This document shows, piece by piece, positions 23,149 through 33,676 of a DNA stretch of 64,000 bases. Made by a program: the position numbers and the translations under genes. Source of the DNA: Protula sp. h YS-2021 (lineage: Eukaryota; Annelida; Polychaeta; Sabellida; Serpulidae); the NCBI GenBank assembly GCA_949752745.1, contig OX457024.1, forward strand, positions 54,438,510 through 54,502,509. The letters run 5' to 3'. The stretch's first letter is position 1. Each line of letters begins with the position of its first letter. A model generated the notes under the pieces. That model worked only from the letters and a program-made list of their open reading frames with translations. It made no database searches and was not told the DNA's origin.

Positions 23149-24477
23149 ATATAATCACAGTCAAGACTAAATCTCATGCCGCAACTTAAAATTGCCAGAG
23201 ATTTCCTATCTAGCTGTTTTAATCGCCTGTTAAAATACATAAATAAAATATAAAAAGAGATGTGGACTCGTTTCATTTCAATACAGCATCGATATAATTG
23301 CCATTGGTAAATAAGACGGGGATTAAGCAATCAAATTTATCTTACTAATTTTGGTTATCACAGAGTCGGATATTACAGGAGATAAAGACGCGGCCTTTGA
23401 TTCAACAGCAGAAAGAAAGCAAATGGAGAAAAATAGGGCGAAGCTAGACTGGCTGAAGTAGGGGAGGTGAACAGGGGACAGAAAGAAGAAATAACTGAAA
23501 AATATGATGGAGGGAGGGATCCCGGGTGGGGGGGGGGGGGGAAGCTGAACAGGAGGCAAAAAATATCAGGTGGAGGAGGGGAGATAGACTAGTCTAGCTC
23601 TAGTCTAGCCTAGTTTATCTTTCCCGGGGGGGGGGGGGAGGGGGCTGTACATGGGGCTGGATGAAAAAAAAAGAAACAATGATTGCCAGAAGTGCAATTT
23701 ATAAATAAACTGCTGAATAACATATGAAGAACAGTACCTGGATTGTGCAATCTACTTTTAACAAGCGTTACTCGCTATGAAAAACATTTCATTAAAAATA
23801 TGTTAGTGTCACCTTTTTAGGTGCTAACACGCATTTTAAATCAGCTGCGCGCACTCCTTGATATATACACTATAGTCTAATTGTTGCATTCCAAGTGCAC
23901 TTAAACAAGATTTGCAGGACACGGGCAAGTGTTGACATGCCAGAGACTAAATCATGTTTTTAGCAATGGTTCACAGGCTTCCCCTGAGTCATTAACACTT
24001 GACAAGCCTTCGGTTTGCAAGGGTTGTATGAATTTGTGCAAGCGGCCGTTGGTATCTTTTTTCTTGACAGTGATCGGATTTCCTGTGTCACCTCCTCCAC
24101 TGGCACTACGGGCCCTAGAGCCACGAAAGCTGGGACTTAGGTAGAGCTTGATATGAACGTGTGCACGACACTTTTTATTTTCACCTTCGATTTCGTTTTC
24201 TTGTTTAAAACGCCATGTGAAAAGAGTGTACATTTTCCAAGTAAATGCGGAGCATTTAACGCACAGCACAGAACACACAGTTGCTCAGCTTTGTGCGAGC
24301 TCTCACTGCGTAAATAGATAACACGGCGTATGCATGATCAGTCAATAAAACCTTAAGTCAGCAAAAACCACTCGGCTTATAAGACGTATTCAAGCTGTGT
24401 TGTTTGCAATATATTATTAAAAAAAATAACCCATTGAAGGAAGTATTTTTGCGTTTTAATTTTTGTCAAGTGTTTAA
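23149..24477. other. No supported gene; G-rich and CT-rich tracts
   Basis: Contains G runs near 23527-23541 and 23624-23637 and purine-rich sequence around 23400-23660. Opposing open frames at 23929-24278 lie over one another and show no family motif. Nothing further can be supported. Confidence 0.3.
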
Positions 24478-24495
24478 CATTTCGCTAGCGAAATG
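24478..24495. other. Perfect 18 bp palindrome
   Basis: CATTTCGCTAGCGAAATG is its own reverse complement. It lies about 30 bp past the stop codon of the WD40 gene, in the presumed 3' untranslated region. Confidence 0.8.
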
Positions 24496-24525
24496 AGGTT
24501 CTAGTTTCTAGCACAAGCTTGTTTG

Positions 24526-24762
24526 TCAGACATTATCAAGATTTCCGCAGATATTAAAGATCGCCAGTCTTCGTTCTCCAAATTTATGTATGAGGGCGAC
24601 CACCATGCGCCCGCTCAGACTAAACATGATCTCGTAAACGTCTTCGTACATGTTGACGCTACAGAGAGGCCTGCCTTCCTTCACCGCCCACAATCGGATC
24701 GCCTTGTCACGGCCTCCCGTCACGGCGAGTCTTCCATCTGTTGAAACGTCGCAGCATCGAAT
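24526..24762 (-). CDS. WD40-repeat protein, last exon
   Basis: Terminal coding exon. It begins at a CTTTTAG acceptor (complement at 24763) in phase 0 and reads IRCCDVSTDGRLAVTGGRDK then AIRLWAVKEGRPLCSV, a classical WD40 blade (G-G-x-D-x-x-I-R-L-W). It ends FGERRLAIFNICGNLDNV and stop. The next exons upstream at 25212-25399 and 25927-26074 join in consistent phase, so this is a genuine spliced host gene. WD40 propellers act as protein-interaction platforms. The ligand or complex cannot be deduced from this fragment. A NACHT/WD (NWD-like) or another multi-propeller protein is possible. No mutation breaks the visible exons. Confidence 0.8.
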   Translation of the reverse strand: MRCCDVSTDGRLAVTGGRDKAIRLWAVKEGRPLCSVNMYEDVYEIMFSLSGRMVVALIHKFGERRLAIFNICGNLDNV

Positions 24763-25211
24763 CTAAAAGGACAGAAAACATTCACCGTGTTCAGATATTA
24801 AACAGTACCGGATTCTGAATTGTTTTTGTTCTTGATATATGTTAAAATAATTCCAAAAATGTCAGTTTTCCATAGCAATATATACCGTTATTATTTTGTG
24901 TGCGTGTATTCTGCTTCTGTATGCATATCATTTGTTTAACAATCCAGATTCGATAACTTGAAGTATTTTACAGCTCGTTAACTCAATGAACCCATAATTT
25001 ACATTCTGTCATATTCTTTGAATTTCAGATAACTAGGATACTCACCGACACAGTTGATTTATCGACTTCCTGTCATGGTATAATTAATTTTGTAGCTGTT
25101 TCTAAGTAACAATAATTTCCTCTGTAATTCGTTTAAAATTATATCTAATTTTGTAATGATTCTGAAAGCGCTACTTTTTCGGAAGCGCGCAGGGACTTTT
25201 CCGGTACATAC

Positions 25212-25399
25212 TCGACCATGGTGGGCGTCCTCCTTTGTGTACACGACTCTTCTGTCTATCCTGTCAATGATCTTGTAACTCTTGTCATTGCTCACTGTTA
25301 GGAGGTGCCGATTGTCCGGAAATAGTCTTACGCCCCATACCTCACCCGTGTGTTTGTCATCAGCGGTAGTGAGTCGCTCGTGATTCCCCAGACCTAAAT
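25212..25399 (-). CDS. WD40-repeat protein, internal exon
   Basis: 188 bp exon with acceptor ATCTTATCAG and donor GTATGT. It reads LGLGNHERLTTADDKHTGEV then WGVRLFPDNRHLLTVSNDKS and YKIIDRIDRRVVYTKEDAHH. The V-W-x-V-x-x-(F/L)-P-D-x-x-x-L-L-T-x-S-x-D pattern is a WD40 blade. Phase 1 at its 5' side (a G contributed by the previous exon) and phase 0 at its 3' side match both neighbours. Confidence 0.8.
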
Positions 25400-25926
25400 C
25401 TGATAAGATAACTATTGTTTTGGAATTTTCTAGTTTACTTTAAGCAGAAATTAGTGAGCATAGTCAAGACAACTTTCGGTATGATCAGGTGACTTAGGAG
25501 ACGCTTCTATAGAAAGGACGAGTTCTTACGATTAGGATGAATTGAAAAACGGTGACACACCAATGGATCTAAAAATTTTGGATAAGATCTGGGTGTCCAA
25601 TGTAGGAGATGAGGTAAAAAAACTGGGCGGTAATAGACAAAAAACCACGAGTATTGTAGTTTCAGCAGTAACCCAGTTCTGATAAAATCTATTGTCTTAG
25701 ACGATTTCAAGTTAACTACAATGATAAAACATCAGAGACATTTTCATGCTGTTTTTATTTCCGCAGAATCTATTATACAAATGCTAAATGGTGCATTAGT
25801 CTAATTAATCAGCTCGACTGTAATCTCATGAATGCGTCAATTTGTTTGATCTGTCAGGCTGCTTGTGTCATTTACTTTTCAAAATCTGGATTTGGCAGAA
25901 TTAATATCTCGATAGTATCCAGATAC

Positions 25927-26074
25927 CTGTATCTTTGGTGAGCGTTGTTATTTCTATGGGACCTTGGTGTAACCCGGCGATCATGTTGTGGTCATCGGCC
26001 AACACGACACCGGTGGGTTGGGCACGCAGAGGCAAGTTCAACACCGGAGTGTTTACTATTTTCGGTGAGCTCAT
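25927..26074 (-). CDS. WD40-repeat protein, internal exon (5'-most in window)
   Basis: 148 bp exon with acceptor TTTTTGTAG and donor GTATCT. It reads MSSPKIVNTPVLNLPLRAQP then TGVVLADDHNMIAGLHQGPI, WD40-like. The ATG at its first base is probably not the start, because an acceptor precedes it directly and the protein starts mid-propeller. Any exons further 5' would have to lie right of the satellite array beginning near 26.3 kb, or are lost. None was recognised within the window. Confidence 0.7.
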
Positions 26075-26259
26075 CTACAAAAAATGCGAGTACCGTTTTT
26101 TAATATAAGGGATGTCTTTGATTACTATGAATGTTGTACGATGGTGGCAAATTTATACCCACTCTCAAGTTTTGCGAGCGTGTTGCACTTGTAGTTCCCA
26201 CTTGCAAACATAGTTTGCAAATGGATATGCTTTGCTAAGAATTCCGGCGTTTACTCCTT

Positions 26260-26262
<3 letters not shown>

Positions 26263-26291
<29 letters not shown>
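26263..26291. repeat. Poly-T tract
   Basis: About 29 T, immediately before the start of satellite-related sequence. Confidence 0.9.
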
Positions 26292-26870
26292 CGTCACGGA
26301 GGTTTCCAGAAAACTCCTCCTACGCTATTTGACGATGAAATTTGGCACAGAGATAGAGGGTGATGAGATGTCGTGAAATCCGCAATTTTTTTTACCTTGA
26401 CCTTAAAGGTCAAGGTCAAATTGAGGTCAAAGTTTTTTTTACCTCAAAGTGGTTTCCAGAAAACTCCTCCTAGGGTATTTGATGTAGGACGATGAAATTT
26501 GGTACAGAGATAGAGGGTGATGAGATGTCGTGAAATCCGCAATTTTTTTACCTTGACCTTCAAGATCAAGGTCAAATTGAGGTCAAAATATTTTTTCAAA
26601 AACCTATTCCATCTCAAAATATTGCTGGAAATAGCGCTCAAATCCTCGTTTCAACACGTGTACGGTATCAGTAGACAGTAATATCATGGACGGAATCTCG
26701 ACATTCAGTGTCAAGGCCAAGGTCATGTGACTTTTGTATATTGAATTGCGTTAGACAAAAATTGTCCATTATCTCGAAAACGGTTAGAGATAGGGCTATT
26801 TTGAGCTTATTTTCGACCCTTTTGAGCCTAAAAGACGTTATATAAGAGGTACCTCAGTGAACTTGACCTC
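26292..26870. repeat. Satellite-related flank (different unit)
   Basis: Two copies of a ~140 bp unit containing GTTTCCAGAAAACTCCTCCT, AGAGGGTGATGAGATGTCGT and an inverted ACCTTGACCTT...AAGGTCAAGGT pair. After these comes a transition into the main ~139 bp array. This unit differs from the main satellite but shares the TGACCTTGA/TCAAGGTCA motif. Confidence 0.75.
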
Positions 26871-29800
26871 CTCCGTCATGGTCAATTTCAAAAACCGGAA
26901 GTTGACCATTATTTCGAAAACGGTTAGAGATAGAGCGATTTTGAGCTTATTTTCGACCCTTTGGGCCTAAAAGACGTTATGGAAGAGGTACCTCGGCGAC
27001 GTTGACCTCCTCCGTCATGGTCAAGGTCAAAAACCGGAAGTTGACCATTATCTCGAAAACGGTTAGAAATAGAGCCGTTTTGGAGCTTATTTTCGACGCT
27101 TTGTTCCTAAAGGACATTATGTAAGAGACACCTCGGTGACCTTGACCTCCTCCGTCATGGTCAAGGTCAAAAACCGGAAGTTGACCATTATCTCGAAAAC
27201 CGTTAGAGATAGAGCGATTTTGAGCTTATTTTCGACCCGTTGGGCCAATAAGACGTTATATAAGAGGTACCTCAGTTACCTTGACCTCCTCCGTCATGGT
27301 CAAGGTCAAAAACCGAAAGTTGACTATTATCTCGAGAACGGTTAGAGATTTTGAGATTATTTTCGACCCTTTCTTCCTAAATGACGTTATATAAGAGACA
27401 CCTCGGTGAGCTTGTCCTTCTCCGTCATGGTCAAGGTCAAAAACCGGAAGTTGACCATTATCTCGAATACGGTTAGAGATAGGGCGATTTTGAGCTTATT
27501 TTCGACCCTTTGGGCCTAAAAGACATTATATAAGAAATAAGACCTCCTCCGACAAGGTCAAAAACCGGAAGTTGACCATTATCCCGAAATCGGTTTGAAA
27601 TAGAGCGATTTTGAGCTTATTTTCGACCCTTTGGGCCTAAAAGACGTTATATAAGAGGTACCTCGGTGAACTTGACCTCCACCGTCATCTCCAAGACCAA
27701 AAACCGGAAGTTGACCATTATCTCGAAAACGGTTAGGGATAGAGCTATTTTGAGCTTATTTTCGACCCTTTGGACCTCAAGCACGTTATATAAGAGATAC
27801 CTCGGTGACCTTGACCTTCTCCGTCATGGTCAAGGTCAAAAACGGAAAGTTGACCATTATCTCGAAAACGGTTAGAGATACAGCGATTATGAGCTTATTT
27901 TCGATCCTTTCTTCCTAAATGACGTTATATAAGAGATACCTCGGTGAGCTTGACCTTCTCCGTCATGGTCAAGGTCAAAAACCGGAAGTTGACCATTATC
28001 TCTAATACGGTTAGAGAGAGAGCGATTTTGAGGTTATTTTCGACTCTTTGGACTTAAAGACGTTATAAAAGAGACACCTCGGTGAATTTGACCTCCTCCG
28101 TCATGGTCAAGGTCAAAAACGGAAACTTGACCATTATCTCGAAAACGGTTAGAGATAGAGCGATTTTGAGGTTATTTTCGACCCTTTGGGCCAAAAAGAC
28201 GTTATATAAGAGGTACCTCGGCGACCTTGACCTCCTCCGTCAAGCTCAAGGTCAAAAACCGGAAGTTGACCATTATCTCGAAAACGGTTAGAGAGAGAGC
28301 GGTTTTGAACTTATTTTCGACGCTTTGTTCCTAAATGACGTTATGTAAGAGACACCTCGGTGACCTTGACCTCCTCTGTCATGGTCAAGGTCAAAAACCG
28401 GAAGTTGACCATTATCTCGAATACGGTTAGAGATGGGGCGATTTTGAGCTTATTTTCGGCCCTTTGGGCCTAAAAGACGTTATGTAAGAGACACCTCGGT
28501 GAATTTGACCTCCTCCGTCATGGTCAAGGTCAAAAACGGAAAGTTGACCATTATCTCGAAAACAGTTAGAGATAGAGCGATTTTGAGCTTATTTTCGACC
28601 CGTTGGGCCAATAAGACGTTATATAAGAGGTACCTCGGTTACCTTGACCTCCTCCGTCATGGTCAAGGTCAAAAACCGGAAGTTGACCATTATCTCGAAA
28701 ACAGTTAGAGATGGGGCGATTTTGAGCTTATTTTCGGCCCTTTGGGCCTAAAAGACGTTATGTAAGAGACACCTCGGTGAATTTGACCTCCTCCGTCATG
28801 GTCAAGGTCAAAAACCGGAAGTTGACCATTATCTCGAAAACAGTTAGAGATAGAGCGATTTTGAGCTTATTTCCGACCCTTTTGAGCCTTTAAGACGTTA
28901 TATAAGAGGTACCTCAGTGACCTTGACCTCCTCCGTCATGGTCAAGGTAAAAAACCGGAAGTTGACCATTATCTCGAAAACGGTTAGAGATAGAGCGGTT
29001 TTGAACTTATTTTCGACGCTTTGTTCCTAAATGACATTATGTAAGAGACACCTCGGTGACCTTGACCTCCTCCGTCATGGTCAAGGTCAAAAACCGGAAG
29101 TTGACCATTATCTCGAAAACCGTTAGAAATAGAGCGATTTTGAGCTTATTTTCGACCCGTTGGGCCAATAAGACGTTATATAAGAGGTACCTCGGTTACC
29201 TTGACCTCCTCCGTCATGGTCAAGGTCAAAAACCGAAAGTTGACTATTATCTCGAGAACGGTTAGAGATAGAGCGATTTTGAGCTTATTTTCGACCCTTT
29301 GGGCCTAAAAGACATTATATAAGAAATAAGACCTCCTCCGTCAAGGTCAAAAACCGGAAGTTGACCATTATCCCGAAATCGGTTTGAAATAGAGCGATTT
29401 TGAGCTTATTTTCGACCCTTTGGGCCTAAGCGACGTTATATAAGAGGTACCTCGGTGAACTTGACCTCCACCGTCATGGCCAAGACCAAAAACCGGAAGT
29501 TGACCATTATCTCGAAAACGGTTAGGGATAGAGCTATTTTGAGCTTATTTTCGACCCTTTAGACCTCAAACACGTTATATAAGAGATACCTCGGTGACCT
29601 TGACCTTCTCCGTCATGGTCAAGGTCAAAAACGGAAAGTTGACCATTATCTCGAAAACGGTAAGAGATACAGCGATTTTGAGCTTATTTTCGACCCGTTG
29701 GGCCAATAAGACGTTATATAAGAGGTACCTCGGTTACCTTGACCTCCTCCGTCATGGTCAAGGTCAAAAACCGAAAGTTGACTATTATCTCGAGAACGGT

Positions 29801-32800
29801 TAGAGATAGAGCGATTTTGAGATTATTTTCGACCCTTTCTTCCTAAATGACGTTATATAAGAGACAGCTCGGTGAGCTTGACCTTCTCCGTCATGGTCAA
29901 GGTCAAAAACCGGAAGTTGACCATTATCTCGAATACGGTTAGAGATAGGGCGATTTTGAGGTTATTTTCGACCCTTTGGACCTAAAGACGTTATATAAGA
30001 GACACCTCGGTGAATTTGACCTCCTCCGTCATGGTCAAGGTCAAAAACGAAAACTTGACCATTATCTCGAAAACGGTTAGAGATAGAGCGCTATTGAGGT
30101 AATTTTCGACCCTTTGGGCCAAAAAGACGTTATATAAGAGGTACCTCGGCGACCTTGACCTCCTCCGTCAAGCTCAAGGTCAAAAACCGGAAGTTGACCA
30201 TTATCTCGAAAACGGTTAGAGATATAGCGGTTTTGAACTTATTTTCGACGCTTTGTTCCTAAATGACGTTATGTAAGAGACACCTCGGTGACCTTGACCT
30301 CCTCCGTCATGGTTAAGGTCAAAAACCGGAAGTTGACCATTATCTCGAATACGGTTAGAGATGGGGCGATTTTGAGCTTATTTTCGACCCGTTGGGCCAA
30401 TAAGACGTTATATCAGAGGTAATTCGGTTACCTTGACCTCCTCCGTCATGGTCAAGGTCAAAAACCGAAAGTTGACTATTATCTCGAGAACGGTTAGAGA
30501 TAGGGCGATTTTGAGCTTATTTTCGACCCTTTGGGCCTAAAAGACATTATATAAGAAATAAGACCTCCTCCGTCAAGGTCAAAACCCGGAAGTTGACCAT
30601 TATTCCGAAATCGGTTAGAGATAGAGCTATTTTGAGCTTATTTTCGACCCTTTGGGCCTAAAAGACGTTATTTAAGAGGTACCTCGGTGACCTTGACCTC
30701 CACCGTCATGGCCAAGACCAAAAACCGGAAGTTGACCATTATCTCGAAAACGGTTAGGGATAGAGCTATTTTGAGCTTATTTTCGACCCTTTGGACCTCA
30801 AACACGTTATATAAGAGATACCTCGGTGACCTTGACCTTCTCCGTCATGGTCAAGGTCAAAAACGGAAAGTTGACCATTATCTCGAAAACGGTAAGAGAT
30901 ACAGCGATTTTGAGCTTATTTTCGACCCTTTGGACATAAAGACGTTATATAAGAGACACCTCAATGAATTTGACCTCCTCCGTCATGGTCAAGGTCAAAA
31001 ACGGAAATTTGACCATTATCTCGAAAACGGTTAGAGATAGAGCGATTTTAAGGTAATTTTCGACCCTTTGGGCCAAAAAGACGTTATATAAGAGGTACCT
31101 CGGCGACCTTGACCTCCTCCGTCAAGCTCAAGGTCAAAAACCGGAAGTTGACCATTATCTCGAAAATGGTTAGAGATAGAGCGGTTTTGAACTTATTTTC
31201 GACGCTTTGTTCCTAAATGACGTTATGTAAGAGACACCTCGGTGACCTTGACCTCCTCTGTCATGGTCAAGGTCAAAAACGGAAAGTTGACCATTATCTC
31301 GAAAACGGTAAGAGATACAGCGATTTTGAGCTTATTTCCGACCCTTTTGAGCCTTTAAGACGTTATATAAGAGGTACCTCAGTGACCTTGACCTCCTCCG
31401 TCATGGTCAAGGTCAAAAACCGGAAGTTGACCATTATCTCGAAAACCGTTAGAGATAGAGCGATTTTGAGCTTATTTTCCACCCGTTGGGCCAATAAGAC
31501 GTTATATAAGAGGTACCTCGGTTACCTTGACCTCCTCCGTCATGGTCAAGGTCAAAAACCGGAAGTTGACCATTATCTCGAAAACAGTTAGAGATAGAGC
31601 GATTTTGAGCTTATTTCCGACCCTTTTGAGCCTTTAAGACGTTATATAAGAGGTACCTCAGTGACCTTGACCTCCTCCGTCATGGTCAAGGTAAAAAACC
31701 GGAAGTTGACCATTATCTCGAAAACGGTTAGAGATAGAGCGGTTTTGAACTTATTTTCGACGCTTTGTTCCTAAATGACATTATGTAAGAGACACCTCGG
31801 TGACCTTGACCTCCTCCGTCATGGTCAAGGTAAAAAACCGGAAGTTGACCATTATCTCGAAAATCGTTAGAGATAGAGCGATTTTGAGCTTATTTTCGAC
31901 CCGTTGGGCCAATAAGACGTTATATAAGAGGTACCTCGGTTACCTTGACCTCCTCCGTCATGGTCAAGGTCAAAAACCGAAAGTTGACTATTATCTCGAG
32001 AACGGTTAGAGATAGAGCGATTTTGAGCTTATTTTCGACCCTTTGGGCCTAAAAGACATTATATAAGAAATAAGACCTCCTCCGTCAAGGTCAAAAACCG
32101 GAAGTTGACCATTATTCCGAAATCGGTTTGAAATAGAGCGATTTTGAGCTTATTTTCGACCCTTTGGGCCTAAGAGACGTTATATAAGAGGTACCTCGGT
32201 GAACTTGACCTCCTCCGTCATGGTCAAGGTCAAAACCGAAAGTTGACTATTATCTCGAGAACGGTTAGAGATAGGGCGATTTTGAGCTTATTTTCGACCC
32301 TTTGGGCCTAAAAGACATTATATAAGAAATAAGACCTCCTCCGTCAAGGTCAAAACCCGGAAGTTGACCATTATCCCGAAATCGGTTTGAAATAGAGCGA
32401 TTTTGAGCTTATTTTCGACCCTTTGGGCCTAAAAGACGTTATATAAGAGGTACCTCGGTGAACTTGACCTCCACCGTCATGGCCAAGACCAAAAACCGGA
32501 AGTTGACCATTATCTCGAAAACGGTTAGGGATAGAGCTATTTTGAGCTTATTTTCGACCCTTTGGACCTCAAACACGTTATATAAGAGATACCTCGGTGA
32601 CCTTGACCTTCTCCGTCATGGTCAAGGTCAAAAACGGAAAGTTGACCATTATCTCGAAAACGGTAAGAGATACAGCGATTTTGAGCTTATTTTCGACCCT
32701 TTGGACATAAAGACGTTATATAAGAGACACCTCGATGAATTTGACCTCCTCCGTCATGGTCAAGGTCAAAAACGGAAATTTGACCATTATCTCGAAAACG

Positions 32801-33236
32801 GTTAGAGATAGAGCGATTTTGAGGTAATTTTCGACCCTTTGGGCCAAAAAGACGTTATATAAGAGGTACCTCGGCGACCTTGACCTCCTCCGTCAAGCTC
32901 AAGGTCAAAAAGCGGAAGTTGACCATTATCTCGAAAACGGTTAGAGATAGAGCGGTTTTGAACTTATTTTCGACGCTTTGTTCCTAAATGACGTTATGTA
33001 AGAGACACCTCGGTGACCTTGACCTCCTCTGTCATGGTCAAGGTCAAAAACCGGAAGTTGACCATTATCTCGAATACGGTTAGAGATAGGGCGATTTTGA
33101 GCTTATTTTCGGCCCTTTGGGCCTAAAAGACGTTATATAAGAGACACCTCGGTGAATTTGACCTCCTCCGTCATGGTCAAGGTCAAAAACGGAAAGTTGA
33201 CCATTATCTCGAAAACAGTTAGAGATAGAGCGATTT
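26871..33236. repeat. ~139 bp satellite array with nuclear-receptor-type palindromes
   Basis: Roughly 45 head-to-tail units of about 139 bp (landmarks recur every 416-417 bp per three units). A typical unit has TGACCTTGACC, an 11 nt spacer TCCTCCGTCAT and GGTCAAGGTCA, an 11 bp perfect inverted repeat. It then has CCGGAAGTTGACCATTATCT, GGTTAGAGATAGAGCGATTT and ACGTTATATAAGAGGTACCT. Several unit types (GGGCCTAAAAGACG, TTCCTAAATGACG, GGGCCAATAAGACG and a shortened AAATAAGACCTCC type) recur in the same order, for example about 28900-29060 and 31645-31805, which read identically and lie 2744 bp apart. This indicates higher-order repeat structure. Open frames in it are by-products of the period. 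The right end is unknown because of the gap. Confidence 0.92.
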
Positions 33237-33436
33237 NNNNNNNNNNNNNNNNNNNNNNNNNNNNNNNNNNNNNNNNNNNNNNNNNNNNNNNNNNNNNNNN
33301 NNNNNNNNNNNNNNNNNNNNNNNNNNNNNNNNNNNNNNNNNNNNNNNNNNNNNNNNNNNNNNNNNNNNNNNNNNNNNNNNNNNNNNNNNNNNNNNNNNNN
33401 NNNNNNNNNNNNNNNNNNNNNNNNNNNNNNNNNNNN
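33237..33436. other. Assembly gap (200 N)
   Basis: Exactly 200 N between the satellite and an inverted Penelope-like fragment. The round length suggests a placeholder, not a measured size. Confidence 0.99.
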
Positions 33437-33670
33437 AGTAGAGTGTTGAATGCACTGAATTTCCTTTTATTTTAAGTGTTGTATCTAGCATGTTTACTTC
33501 TTGTGCGATAGTAACCGTATACTCAAGGCCGGGTGGTGGTTTTTGACAAAGTTAATGAACTTTTCAAGCTTATCTTTCGTCATATTTGCTGCTCCAAAAA
33601 CGTCGTCAATAAACCTCTTGTGAAGTGTCGGTTTTTCGTCCTCATATTCTTCGTAAATTTTCTTCTCTTG
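33437..33670 (-). pseudogene. Inverted Penelope-like element fragment
   Basis: Reverse complement of the RT region of the neighbouring units (matches about 34800-35036, from EEKKIYEEYEDEKPTLHKRF through the catalytic FIDD motif to NSVHSTLY). It joins the direct-orientation copy at about 33671-33677. Inverted 5' pieces are a known outcome of Penelope-like and other target-primed insertions. It is a fragment only. Confidence 0.9.
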
Positions 33671-33676
33671 CCTATG

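Noticed and set aside
23929..24278. Opposing open frames upstream of the WD40 3' end
   Set aside because: They overlap antisense to each other, and neither shows a domain or a splice context.
25507..25710. 67-codon minus-strand frame between WD40 exons
   Set aside because: Lies wholly in the intron defined by consistent donor and acceptor sites; no WD40 pattern.
26871..33236. Many 69-124 codon open frames in the satellite with similar sequences (TIISKTVRDRAILSLFSTRW type)
   Set aside because: The ~139 bp unit shifts frame by one each time, so any stop-poor unit yields the same peptides in rotation. Most would have to start at GTG, and there is no sign of a gene.
33437..33670. Inverted Penelope piece as an independent element
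   Set aside because: It lacks ends of its own, matches an internal RT segment of the adjacent units and joins them directly, so it is best read as a 5' inversion of the same insertion.
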